A DNA stretch of 64,000 bases from JAKZRT01 sp047518005 (lineage in GTDB: Bacteria; Pseudomonadota; Alphaproteobacteria; Rhodobacterales; Rhodobacteraceae), in the NCBI GenBank assembly GCA_047518005.1, contig JAKZRT010000011.1, positions 1 through 64,000 of the forward strand. The letters run 5' to 3'. How positions within the stretch are numbered: the stretch's first letter is position 1; each line of letters starts with the position of its first letter. The notes beneath the pieces are model-generated. The model was not told the origin of the DNA, made no database searches, and worked only from the letters and a program-made list of their open reading frames with translations. Made by a program: the position numbers and the translations under genes. Shown here one piece after another: positions 1 through 7,936 of the stretch.

Positions 1-7
1 GGAAATT

Positions 8-466
8 GTGCTGCACCGCCGGAACGCAGTCACCGACTTGACCGGCGTGTTGTTGCGAATTTCGCTGCACCCGCATCAGGCCGGTTTGTCCCGCACAGCC
101 GCCATCGACCACAGAAAAATGCTGCGCCGTGCACAAACGGCCGCAATGCGAAAGCTGCACCGCAGCGCTGCATGCCATGCTCAACGGCAGCTAAGGGCCG
201 TTCGCGCTATTTTCACTACATTCGGACTGGACTTCACGCCGCCCGCAAGCGTGTGCGCTGCTATGGAGAACGACGGGGCATATGATTTTGGCCAGGCATA
301 CGCACGGATGACTTGCCTGCTGGAAGATGCGGCAGGTTTGGCGGCCGAAGGTCAGTCACCAAAATTGGATGCGGTGGTTCGAGCGCATATAGCTGGTGCA
401 CTTAGTATAGCCCTACTGGCGGCTGGTGCCGTTTTGAACGAGATCAAGGCAGAGATGGAACCGTAG
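8..466 (+). CDS. hypothetical protein at the window edge
   Basis: An open frame runs from the left edge of the window to the stop at 466, so the 5' end may lie outside. The first 80 or so residues are rich in Arg/His/Ala and do not look like a folded protein. The last 67 residues (from an ATG at 263) look more protein-like, with acidic and hydrophobic helical stretches ending in a short Ala/Leu-rich segment, so the real gene may be only 263..466. No clear Shine-Dalgarno precedes that ATG. I recognise no family. It lies just upstream of the recombinase cassette and may be cargo of the same element. Confidence 0.35.
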   Translation: MLHRRNAVTDLTGVLLRISLHPHQAGLSRTAAIDHRKMLRRAQTAAMRKLHRSAACHAQRQLRAVRAIFTTFGLDFTPPASVCAAMENDGAYDFGQAYARMTCLLEDAAGLAAEGQSPKLDAVVRAHIAGALSIALLAAGAVLNEIKAEMEP

Positions 467-555
467 TAAAGACCGATTGAGTTTGCCGCCCGGACAGCCC
501 GGGCTTGTCTCAGTGCAAGGCCGCGGATGATCCGTGGCAATAACCGGAGACAGAC

Positions 556-774
556 ATGACCGATATCAAACCTCAAACCAAACGCGCGCAGTTGCTGAAA
601 TTCGTGAACCGCAAGTCAGGCGCATCAATCGACGCGATACAGCGTAAGCTGGAGTGGCAGCCCCAAACGATCCGTGCGGAAATCTCGCGCCTGCGCAAAC
701 GAGGGCTGGTCGTGACTTGTGCGTCGTCTCCCAAAGGGCCAGTGTATCGGGCACACGCACCTGAGCGGGCCTGA
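556..774 (+). CDS. DUF3489 family small DNA-binding-like protein
   Basis: A 72-aa protein with the DUF3489 pattern. A helical N-terminus (KRAQLLKFVNRKSGASIDAI) is followed by WQPQTIRAEISRLRKRG, which reads as a winged-helix or helix-turn-helix core, then a short basic tail. GGAG lies 7 nt before the ATG at 556, a good ribosome site. Its stop overlaps the next gene's ATG by one base (TGATG), so the two are translationally coupled. From family knowledge, DUF3489 proteins recur beside DUF2924 and a serine recombinase in alphaproteobacterial prophage-like islands. The function is unknown. DNA binding, perhaps as an accessory or regulator of the recombinase, is inference. Confidence 0.75.
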   Translation: MTDIKPQTKRAQLLKFVNRKSGASIDAIQRKLEWQPQTIRAEISRLRKRGLVVTCASSPKGPVYRAHAPERA

Positions 775-1190
775 TGACAGCAAAGCTGATGGCCAAGATG
801 CAAGATATCGAGACTTGGCATCGCTCACGCTGCCAGGATGCATGGATTGCCCTGTCAGGGGTCGCACCTGGCTCGCGCCTGTCGCTGAGGTTCCTGCGCA
901 AGGCTCTGATCTTTGAATGGCAGAGCAAAGAGCTGGGCGGGCATTCGGCAGCGGTCAGGCGGCAGCTCAGAACCGATGTCAGCGCAGGGCCGGCGCCCGC
1001 TCCCGCACTTTCTCCCGACACGCAGCTGGTTCGGGAATGGAGCGGGCGGGTATATCGGGTGAAAGTCACGGTGGACGGATTTGAGATGGACAGCCAAAGC
1101 TATTCCTCGCTCAGCGCCGTTGCCAAGCAGATCACCGGAGCCGAATGGAGCGGGCCACGGTTCTTTGGCTTGAAGAAACGCTGCCCATGA
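774..1190 (+). CDS. DUF2924 domain protein
   Basis: A 138-aa protein matching DUF2924. The first half is helical (LSLRFLRKALIFEWQSKELGG). The second half has the diagnostic strand-rich core TQLVREWSGRVYRVKVTVDG, then SYSSLSAVAKQITGAEWSGP and RFFGL. It is the middle gene of a three-gene cassette: it overlaps DUF3489 by 1 nt and the recombinase ATG by 4 nt (ATGA). Such coupling suggests the three proteins are made together. The family is known mainly from integrated elements and has no assigned function. A role as a DNA-binding partner or directionality factor for the recombinase is a guess from context only. Confidence 0.8.
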   Translation: MTAKLMAKMQDIETWHRSRCQDAWIALSGVAPGSRLSLRFLRKALIFEWQSKELGGHSAAVRRQLRTDVSAGPAPAPALSPDTQLVREWSGRVYRVKVTVDGFEMDSQSYSSLSAVAKQITGAEWSGPRFFGLKKRCP

Positions 1191-2791
1191 AACGGATCCG
1201 ATGCGCAATATATACGCGCAAGAGCTCCGATGAGGGTCTGGAACAAGACTTCAACTCGTTGGATGCGCAGCGTGAAGCCTGCGAAGCCTATATCGCCAGC
1301 CAACGTCATGAAGGCTGGGTGCCAATGCCAGATCACTACGACGACGGCGGCATCTCAGGCGGGCACCTGGAACGGCCAGCGCTTCAGCGGCTGATGGCTG
1401 AGGTGGATGCAAAGCAAGTCGATCAGATTGTGGTTTACAAGATCGACCGGCTGACGCGGTCACTTGCGGATTTTGCCAAGCTGGTGGATCGGCTGGATGC
1501 GGCGGAGGCGTCCTTCGTCTCAGTGACCCAATCCTTCAATACCGCGACCAGCATGGGGCGGTTGACGTTGAACGTGCTACTCAGTTTTGCCCAGTTTGAG
1601 CGTGAGGTCACGGCTGAGCGTATCCGGGACAAGATCGCGGCTTCCAAACGCAAAGGGTTATGGATGGGCGGCAATGTGCCTTTGGGCTATGAACCGGACG
1701 GCCGGACACTTCGTATCAACCCTGATGAAGCAGAGATCATTCGCAAGGTTTATAATCTCTATGATGATTGGGGTGCCATGAATATGGTGCGCGAGGCCGC
1801 AGCTCGGCTTGACCTGCGGTCGAAGTCCAGGCATGCACCTGATGGCTGTCTGCGGGGAGGCAACCTCATGTCCCGCGGGCAACTACATCACATCCTGACG
1901 AACCCGATCTATGCGGGGCGCATCCGGCATAAAGGACAGGTGTTCGAGGGAAAGCACCCGGCAATCATCGATCCGGCACTATGGGACGCATTGCAAGAGC
2001 GGATGAGCGGTGGTGCCGCGAAGGCACGTCGGTCAAAACAGCACCTTAATCCATCACCCCTTGCCGGAAAGATTGTTGATGAAACAGGGGAGCGGCTCAC
2101 CCCCAGCCATACGAAGAAGGGCGACAAGCGGTATCGATATTATATCTCGCAGAATCTGGTGACGGGTGTGACCCGCGCGGATGAGAAACAGCGGACATGG
2201 CGCATTCCGGCGGGCCAGCTAGAGGGTGCAATTGCCAATGCGGTTCAGAAACGGATCAAGCAGCTTTCTGAGGTCGCGAACGTCCAACAGTTTCCCGGGA
2301 CCGAAACACCGGTGCCCGATGCAAAAGAGGCTTTGAACATTGTCGAACGGGTTCGCATCGCACCTGGCCAGCTGACGGTCGATCTGAATGCCATCAGTTT
2401 GCATAAACTTATCAGGTCCGAGCTGAACTGTGACCCCGACGACCTCGCCGTCAGTTTGCCATTCACCGAGCGCAGACGTGGCGTTGAAATGAAGCTGGTG
2501 GTTGGCAACGGTGCAGTGGGTGTTGATGAGAAACTGCTTGCCAATATCATCCGGGCCAATCAGTGGTATCAACGTCTCAAAGAGGGACAGAGTTTTGAGG
2601 CCATTGCTGTCGAAGTGGGCACCTCCAAACGCCGGGTTCAGCAGCTCATCGATCTCGCATTCCTTGCGCCGGACATTGTTCGCGACATCACCAATGGCAC
2701 CCAGCGAATGGGCCTGACCTCCGACTGGTGCTTACGCCATGATCTGGCAGCCGACTGGCAAGCGCAACGTCAGCGCATCGCAACCCTCTGA
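1187..2791 (+). CDS. large serine recombinase of an integrated element
   Basis: 534 aa. An upstream in-frame start at 1145 is unlikely, because the ATG at 1187 overlaps the DUF2924 stop as ATGA. The resolvase domain (about 4-150) has the catalytic motif YTRKSS, with the nucleophile at Ser13, plus YKIDRLTRSL and FAQFEREVTAERI. The Recombinase domain (about 165-285) includes PLGYEPDGRTLRINPDEAEI. Where large serine recombinases usually carry a Cys4 zinc ribbon, residues about 300-345 (LNPSPLAGKIVDETGERLTP, then YRYYIS) contain no cysteine. The C-terminus (about 465-500, FEAIAVEVGTSKRRVQQLID) looks like a helix-turn-helix. It probably integrates or excises the element that extends left of the window. 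The adjacent tRNA-Gln 3' end is the likely attachment region. Confidence 0.9.
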   Translation: MKRIRCAIYTRKSSDEGLEQDFNSLDAQREACEAYIASQRHEGWVPMPDHYDDGGISGGHLERPALQRLMAEVDAKQVDQIVVYKIDRLTRSLADFAKLVDRLDAAEASFVSVTQSFNTATSMGRLTLNVLLSFAQFEREVTAERIRDKIAASKRKGLWMGGNVPLGYEPDGRTLRINPDEAEIIRKVYNLYDDWGAMNMVREAAARLDLRSKSRHAPDGCLRGGNLMSRGQLHHILTNPIYAGRIRHKGQVFEGKHPAIIDPALWDALQERMSGGAAKARRSKQHLNPSPLAGKIVDETGERLTPSHTKKGDKRYRYYISQNLVTGVTRADEKQRTWRIPAGQLEGAIANAVQKRIKQLSEVANVQQFPGTETPVPDAKEALNIVERVRIAPGQLTVDLNAISLHKLIRSELNCDPDDLAVSLPFTERRRGVEMKLVVGNGAVGVDEKLLANIIRANQWYQRLKEGQSFEAIAVEVGTSKRRVQQLIDLAFLAPDIVRDITNGTQRMGLTSDWCLRHDLAADWQAQRQRIATL

Positions 2792-2958
2792 AATACCCAT
2801 TTCGCGTATCGCCGAAATCGTCTGCCCAGACGAATGGGCGATCTACGGCAAGAATTTGGGGGCCGCGGCGTCTGCCGAACGCCAATCCGGCCACAACCCA
2901 CGGAAACCACGCAGTAATTCTGCCGCTCGTCTGGTATCACAGGTTTTGTGAAAATGGT
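2792..2958. other. non-coding junction between recombinase and tRNA-Gln, possible attachment region
   Basis: About 165 nt between the recombinase stop and the encoded CCA end of tRNA-Gln. No convincing gene is present. An inverted repeat, TCACA-GGTTT-TGTGA, sits at 2937..2951, eight bases from the tRNA 3' end. Serine-integrase att sites are short imperfect inverted repeats close to the integrase gene, so this is a reasonable place for one att half-site. The partner site is outside the window, so this cannot be tested here. Confidence 0.3.
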
Positions 2959-3033
2959 TGGCTGGGGTGGTAGGATTCGAACCTACGATACACAGTACCA
3001 AAAACTGCTGCCTTACCACTTGGCTACACCCCA
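2959..3033 (-). tRNA. tRNA-Gln (UUG anticodon)
   Basis: Read on the minus strand, the sequence begins TGGGGTG and ends CACCCCA-G-CCA. This gives a perfect 7-bp acceptor stem, discriminator G and an encoded CCA. The T arm contains GGTTCGAATCC. The anticodon stem is GCAGT/ACTGT around the loop TTTTGGT, so the anticodon is TTG (glutamine CAA). The D arm has the short AGCCAAGTGGTAAGGC form typical of tRNA-Gln. The gene appears intact although an integrated element abuts its 3' end. Confidence 0.95.
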
Positions 3034-3046
3034 ACGGTGCCGCGCT

Positions 3047-3075
3047 GATTTACGCGCTGAGATAGCATGACGCAA
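3047..3075 (-). promoter_or_regulatory. candidate promoter of tRNA-Gln
   Basis: On the minus strand, TTGCGT (3075..3070) and TAAATC (3052..3047) are separated by 17 nt. The -10 element ends 13 nt before the mature tRNA 5' end, a plausible distance for a short leader. The match to a housekeeping consensus is only moderate. Confidence 0.35.
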
Positions 3076-3170
3076 GCCCCGGAACCCAGATTTTCATGGC
3101 ACAAACGCGGCGGCCTGTTCATTGTCAGGTCCTTCCCAAGCAGCCCGAGATCAAGTCCTGTCGGGCGCGT

Positions 3171-4004
3171 CTAGACCCGGATCGGATCGGCCTTGCCGAG
3201 GCGGTCAAAGGCCATCAGCGACGCGACCAGCGCCGGCATCTCTGCAAGCGCAATCATATTGGGGCCGTCCGAGGGCGCGCGGTCCGGTTCCTCGTGGGTC
3301 TCAATGAACACCGCCGCGATGCCAAGCGACACCGCCGCCCGGGCCATTACCGGTGCAAACTCGCGTTGACCGCCCGACGACCCACCCTGACCGCCAGGCT
3401 GCTGGACCGAATGGGTCGCGTCCATGACCACCGGATAACCGGTCTTGGCCATCGTCGGCAGGGCGCGCATGTCGGTGACCAGAGTGTTATAGCCAAACGA
3501 TGCCCCGCGTTCGGTCAACAGAATGCGCTGGTTGCCAGTACTCTCGACCTTGGCGACCACGTTGACCATATCCCAGGGGGCCAGAAACTGGCCCTTTTTG
3601 ATGTTGATCGCCGCACCGGTTTCGCCCGCTGCGACCAAAAGATCGGTCTGGCGGCTGAGAAACGCCGGGATCTGCAGGATGTCCACGATCTCGGCCACCG
3701 CCGTGCAATGGCCCGGTTCATGGACGTCGGTCAGCGTCGGCACCCCGACCGCGTCGCGTACACTTTCCAGAACCTTGAGGCCGGCGTCCAGGCCGGCTCC
3801 GCGCTGGCCCGTCACCGATGTGCGGTTGGCCTTGTCGTAACTGGCTTTGAAAACATACCCCGCACCCGCGGCCTTGCAGGCCTCGGACATCGCGCCCGCG
3901 ATCATCTGGGCATGATCGGCGCTTTCCAACTGGCAGGGTCCGGCGATCACCACCAAAGGACAATCGTTACCGAAAGTAACGCCCGCGACATCAACCTCGT
4001 GCAT
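3171..4004 (-). CDS. kdsA: 3-deoxy-8-phosphooctulonate synthase (Kdo-8-P synthase)
   Basis: 277 aa, the normal KdsA length. It condenses phosphoenolpyruvate with arabinose 5-phosphate to give Kdo-8-phosphate in the cytoplasm, for LPS core and Kdo-containing capsule linkers. Visible signatures are VVIAGPCQLES (about 20-30), FKASYDKANRTS (about 53-64), VPTLTDVHEPGHC, and MDATHSVQQPGGQGGSSGGQ followed by FIETHEEPDRAPSDGPNM. The ATG at 4004 overlaps the upstream stop as TGATG, and a GTG three bases earlier is less likely. It is the last gene of the kpsT-kpsE-kdsA run, which suggests dedicated Kdo supply for polysaccharide export. Confidence 0.97.
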   Translation of the reverse strand: MHEVDVAGVTFGNDCPLVVIAGPCQLESADHAQMIAGAMSEACKAAGAGYVFKASYDKANRTSVTGQRGAGLDAGLKVLESVRDAVGVPTLTDVHEPGHCTAVAEIVDILQIPAFLSRQTDLLVAAGETGAAINIKKGQFLAPWDMVNVVAKVESTGNQRILLTERGASFGYNTLVTDMRALPTMAKTGYPVVMDATHSVQQPGGQGGSSGGQREFAPVMARAAVSLGIAAVFIETHEEPDRAPSDGPNMIALAEMPALVASLMAFDRLGKADPIRV

Positions 4005-5707
4005 CACGCGGATACCTGTTCGCGCAGGATTGACGCGGTGAGCGATAGCATCAGATAGAGGCCCGAAAATATCAGGAAGGCCAGGACGGTGTTCTCGAAC
4101 GCGCGCGGATAGGCGGCCTCGTCCGGGGCGGTCGGACTCACCCCCAGCAGCAGATAGCGCACCTGGCGGTTGGCCTCGATCCGGGCGGTCTCCAACTGTT
4201 GCAGCGATTGCGCGAACATCATCTGGCGCGTTTCAAGTTCGGATTCAGAAATGACCAGCTCGCCGGATATTCGCGCCAGCGACGCGCCGCCGCCAGTGCC
4301 TTGGGTCATCTCGGCGCGCATCTCGGCGATCAGCGCTTCCAGTCGCCCGATAGTGCGTTTGGCGACATCGACCTTGGTCTGATTGGGACGGGCGTTGTCC
4401 TGCAGCGATTGCAGCGAAAGACGCTGTTGTTTGAGTTGAACCTCAAAGGTTGAAATCTGCGTCATCAGCGAGCTCACCTCAGCCTCGGCTGACAAGACGC
4501 CGCGTGCCTCTTGCAAGTCCAATACGCGTTTCTGGGCATCCAGCATTTTCAGTTCGGCATCGTCGTAGCTTTCCAGGGCCCCGGCCATCTGATCGTGTCG
4601 AATTCTCTGGGTCAGCTGATCCACCTGTTCTTCGGCATAGGCGATCAGGGCAAGCGAATAATCACGGCTGACGTCCGGGTCGGCGGCAATGACTTCCATT
4701 CGCACGATGCCCTCGGTCGGGTCATAGCCAATGCGCACGCTGCGCTGATACCGTCGATAGGCGGCCTCGTTGGTGCCATCGGCGTCCAGCCTTTGCAGGG
4801 GGTCGATCTTTGGGTCGGAAAAATGCGCTTTGAACCCCAGGTCAGCGTCCAGCCGCAGCATCGCTTCGCGGGACTGGAGATAGCTCTGAACAGCAATCGA
4901 ATCCTGCGAATTCGCCAGGCTGGTGCCTGCCAGCAGGCTGCTGGCGGCGCTTTGTGCGGGGGCGTCGGCTTGTTGGATAAGAAATTGAGAATTGGTCGCG
5001 TACATCGGCGTCGCAATCGCCGAATAGTACACGCTTGCCGCAATGGTCGGGGCCGCTACAAAGGCAAATATCCGCGCCCCAAGGCCAATCAAATTGCGAC
5101 GCCTGCGCACCGCAATGTCCTGCTGCATTCGCATAATTTCGGCGGCGCGCCGGTCTTGGGCTTTTTCGGGTGCGCTCGGCACCGGGACCGGCGGCGACTT
5201 GGCAATCTGGGGCAGCACATTTGGAGCGACCGCCACGGCACCCGTGGCGCTGCCGCCCTCACCCGCGACAGGCAGTGTCTTGGGGGGTACGATTTGCAAG
5301 CGGTTTTTGCCAAATGGATCAACACCCTGCGCGCGCAGGGCCGCGACTGCTTCGGCGTCGGTGTTGGCCTTTATGCCACGGCGCGTCGCCAATCGGCGGG
5401 CCAATCGCATTTGGCGGGCCGTAGGTTCACCCGTCTTGGGCATTGGGGCCAATGGCTTTGCGGTGCCGTTACCCGGGGCAGGGGGCATGTCCGTTTCGCC
5501 AGACCCTGCACCAGGGTCGGTCCGAGCGGCAGCGCCCGCAGCCTTCGCAACCGACTGGGCGTCGGTCTTGCTGGTAACCGGCGCGCTGTTGCCGGTGCCA
5601 GCAGCCTTGGCGGGCTCTGGCACCGGCACGCCCGAAGCGGTCGTCCTCTCGGCCAGACCAAGCGACTTGCGCACCCGAAACTTTTTGGCTCTAGGCTTGG
5701 TATTCAT
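4004..5707 (-). CDS. KpsE/CtrB/BexC-type capsule polysaccharide export inner-membrane protein
   Basis: 567 aa from the ATG at 5707, which lies inside the end of kpsT (17-nt overlap). The first ~195 residues are a low-complexity Ala/Pro/Gly-rich cytoplasmic extension. A transmembrane segment follows (about 205-225, GLGARIFAFVAAPTIAASVY), then a periplasmic Wzz-like region with a long coiled coil (about 380-500), and a C-terminal membrane helix (about 540-560). This is the PCP-3 layout used with ABC-2 capsule exporters: the protein spans the periplasm between the ABC transporter and an outer-membrane channel. It is longer than the usual ~370-380 aa because of the N-terminal extension. No KpsM permease or KpsD channel gene is adjacent. 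Confidence 0.88.
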   Translation of the reverse strand: MNTKPRAKKFRVRKSLGLAERTTASGVPVPEPAKAAGTGNSAPVTSKTDAQSVAKAAGAAARTDPGAGSGETDMPPAPGNGTAKPLAPMPKTGEPTARQMRLARRLATRRGIKANTDAEAVAALRAQGVDPFGKNRLQIVPPKTLPVAGEGGSATGAVAVAPNVLPQIAKSPPVPVPSAPEKAQDRRAAEIMRMQQDIAVRRRRNLIGLGARIFAFVAAPTIAASVYYSAIATPMYATNSQFLIQQADAPAQSAASSLLAGTSLANSQDSIAVQSYLQSREAMLRLDADLGFKAHFSDPKIDPLQRLDADGTNEAAYRRYQRSVRIGYDPTEGIVRMEVIAADPDVSRDYSLALIAYAEEQVDQLTQRIRHDQMAGALESYDDAELKMLDAQKRVLDLQEARGVLSAEAEVSSLMTQISTFEVQLKQQRLSLQSLQDNARPNQTKVDVAKRTIGRLEALIAEMRAEMTQGTGGGASLARISGELVISESELETRQMMFAQSLQQLETARIEANRQVRYLLLGVSPTAPDEAAYPRAFENTVLAFLIFSGLYLMLSLTASILREQVSA

Positions 5708-6344
5708 AAAGCGATTGTGCCTCTTCCAGACTATCAAACATATAAAGTTTTCCGTCCCGCAGTACAGCCGCCGTCCGGCAGAATTTTTCCAGCGTTTCGG
5801 GCTGATGCGACACAACGATCACCGTGGTCTTTTCAAACCGCTCTTTCAGAATGGCGCCAGCCTTTTTGTTGAATTCAACATCCGTTGTCGACGGCATGCC
5901 TTCGTCGATCAGATAGATGTCGAAATCCAGTGCCAGCATCAGCGAAAAACAGAACCGTGCCCGCATGCCCTGGCTAAAGGTGCCGACCGGCATTTCAAAA
6001 TATTCGTCAAGTCCGCACAGCCAGCGGCTGAAGGCTTCGACATAATCCGGGTCAAGTCCGTACAGACGGGCAATATATCGGGCGTTTTCCTGGGCTGTGT
6101 GTCGATCGACGACACCGCCCATGAAGCCAAGCGGAAAAGACACGCGGCACCACCGTCGCACCTCGCCCTCGTCAGGTTTCTCCAGGCCCGCCATCATGTT
6201 GATTATCGTGGTCTTACCGGCACCGTTTGGCGCCAGAATCCCCAGCGAATTTCCAAGCTCCACGCGAAACGACGCCTGATCAAGAATGACCTTGCGCTGT
6301 TTGCCAGTCCAAAAGGACTTGCTGACGTTTCGAAACTCCAGCAT
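5691..6344 (-). CDS. kpsT: capsule polysaccharide ABC exporter ATPase, KpsT type
   Basis: 217 aa, typical of KpsT/CtrD. It has Walker A APNGAGKTT (about 38-46), signature motif FSQGMRARF (about 127-135), Walker B DIYLIDE (about 150-156) and a switch His in VVSHQPE. The protein energises export of lipid-linked polysaccharide across the inner membrane with a KpsM permease, which is not encoded next to it. It is first in a run with the KpsE-like gene and kdsA. A promoter-like sequence lies about 85 nt upstream. Confidence 0.93.
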   Translation of the reverse strand: MLEFRNVSKSFWTGKQRKVILDQASFRVELGNSLGILAPNGAGKTTIINMMAGLEKPDEGEVRRWCRVSFPLGFMGGVVDRHTAQENARYIARLYGLDPDYVEAFSRWLCGLDEYFEMPVGTFSQGMRARFCFSLMLALDFDIYLIDEGMPSTTDVEFNKKAGAILKERFEKTTVIVVSHQPETLEKFCRTAAVLRDGKLYMFDSLEEAQSLYEYQA

Positions 6345-6425
6345 TCAAAAACTGATCCTGCCGACTGCACGCACCTGTTCTAGAGGTTTTTGGTTAACGC
6401 GTACTAATTGCCTCATCTACACTGT

Positions 6426-6455
6426 ATTATGCGCGGAAAACCGCAACTTAATCAA
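6426..6455 (-). promoter_or_regulatory. candidate promoter of kpsT-kpsE-kdsA
   Basis: On the minus strand, TTGATT (6455..6450) and CATAAT (6431..6426) are separated by 18 nt, in the A+T-rich 180-nt gap between nhaA and kpsT. A small GCGG-AAAA-CCGC hairpin lies in the spacer and could also be part of the nhaA 3' signal for the minus strand. Confidence 0.4.
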
Positions 6456-6524
6456 TCGCTCTGTGCGGTTTCGGCGCCGTCGCAGCTTCACCATTTCCAC
6501 CAACGCAGACCGCGAAAAATACAC

Positions 6525-7823
6525 CTAAACAGGTTGCCTTTCCACGCGGAACACCCGGCCAACGACAATTGCAATACCCGCAGCGAAGAAACTCAACAGC
6601 GCGCCCATTTTGGCGGCGTCCTGCACCTCGCCCGGCGGGAAGGCGACCGCAGCGAGGAAAAGGGCCACCGTAAAGCCGATTGCGGCCACGCAACCGATCA
6701 CAAACAAGTCCCTGACGCGCATGCCGTTGGGCAGTCCAAGTTGCAGCGGCACGGCGGCGATCCAGCCCAGGCAAAGCACGCCGAAAGGCTTGCCCACCAA
6801 CAGGCCCAAGAGAACCAGCCAGGTCGGCGAAGATATGGCCGAAAATTCAACCCCCGCATTCAATAGACCGAACATGAACAAAACGACCTCGACGGGGTAT
6901 CTCAGCATATGCTCGGCCTGGTTCAGAAGGTCGGTCAGATAGGTCTCGGCCTCTGAGAAGAAGCCGAATGCCCGATCCGCGTGGGGAATCGCCGGGATGA
7001 CCGGCAACAACCCAAGCGACGGGTGAATCCCGGCCTTGGCAAAGCCAAACCAGCTCAGCGCCCCGGCAACGGCGTAGGGCCAAACCGACAGGGTTTTGCG
7101 GAGCCTGGTCGAGACCGGCCGCAACTCGCGTTCGTCGTCCAGTTTTCGGGGCAGCCAGTTGAAGACCAGATAGACCGCAACTGCCGCGCCTACCGAAAGC
7201 AACAGCCACTCCAGCGCCAAATCACCGGTGGGATAGAAAACCGCAATGATGATCAGGCCGGCCGCGTCGTCGGCGATGGCCAGCAACAATAGGAACCGCA
7301 CCGCCGGGTGGCCGGCGCCAAAGACGATGCGCCCGACAAGATAGGAAAAGGCAATATCCGTCGCGGTCGGCACCGCCCATCCGCGCGCCACCGCGTCGTA
7401 AACGTCCGACCCAAGGAATGCCGCAAGACCAAGATAAACCGCCACCGGCCCCAACATGCCGCCGACCGTCGCGAAAAGCGGTGTGATGGCTTTTCTGCCT
7501 CGAAGCGAGCCGTTTTTTAGGATAATCGCTTCCCAAACCTCCTTGCCCGCGATGGCGAAGAAAAGCGCCATCAGCATGTCGTTGACCAAGTAGTGCAAAC
7601 TGATGACCCTTGTGGCCTCGCCAATTGCGAATTGCTCATAGCCGTGACCGAACGACGCTTTCCAATTGGTCACGTTCAGGCCGATCAAGTCGTTGAAAAT
7701 CAAGGGGTATTCAGCAAAGTGATGAAAGCTCTCGGCGTTCGAATTGGCCCAGACAAGCGCGATCAGCGCGCCAGAAATCAACATCAGCGAATAGTCGGTG
7801 ACAAAATTCCACACGCGGTACAT
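6525..7823 (-). CDS. nhaA: Na+/H+ antiporter NhaA
   Basis: 432 aa with about 11-12 hydrophobic segments. The family signatures are VNDMLMALFFAIAGKEV (about 85-101) and PTATDIAFSYLVG, which carries the first conserved Asp. AIADDAAGLIIIA then holds the Asp pair used for ion binding and transport. It exports sodium in exchange for protons at the inner membrane and supports pH and salt homeostasis, fitting a marine or saline habitat. It is a single gene, transcribed in the same direction as the kps genes but separated from them by 180 nt. Confidence 0.96.
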   Translation of the reverse strand: MYRVWNFVTDYSLMLISGALIALVWANSNAESFHHFAEYPLIFNDLIGLNVTNWKASFGHGYEQFAIGEATRVISLHYLVNDMLMALFFAIAGKEVWEAIILKNGSLRGRKAITPLFATVGGMLGPVAVYLGLAAFLGSDVYDAVARGWAVPTATDIAFSYLVGRIVFGAGHPAVRFLLLLAIADDAAGLIIIAVFYPTGDLALEWLLLSVGAAVAVYLVFNWLPRKLDDERELRPVSTRLRKTLSVWPYAVAGALSWFGFAKAGIHPSLGLLPVIPAIPHADRAFGFFSEAETYLTDLLNQAEHMLRYPVEVVLFMFGLLNAGVEFSAISSPTWLVLLGLLVGKPFGVLCLGWIAAVPLQLGLPNGMRVRDLFVIGCVAAIGFTVALFLAAVAFPPGEVQDAAKMGALLSFFAAGIAIVVGRVFRVERQPV

Positions 7824-7936
7824 GCACGGGGCTCCCTGCCTCTGGTCCCTGGCCGGTGATTAGAGGATGCGCCAGCGCACCGCAAGACCGCTGCCGCGCT
7901 GTTGACACTGGGTGAACACTGCTGGATTTGAAGCCC

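Noticed and set aside
2739..2951. 70-codon ORF overlapping the recombinase 3' end
   Set aside because: It begins inside the recombinase gene in another frame, has no ribosome site and shows no recognisable domain. The part after 2791 is more likely junction DNA.
3096..4058. 320-codon plus-strand ORF opposite kdsA
   Set aside because: Antisense shadow. kdsA is unambiguous on the minus strand.
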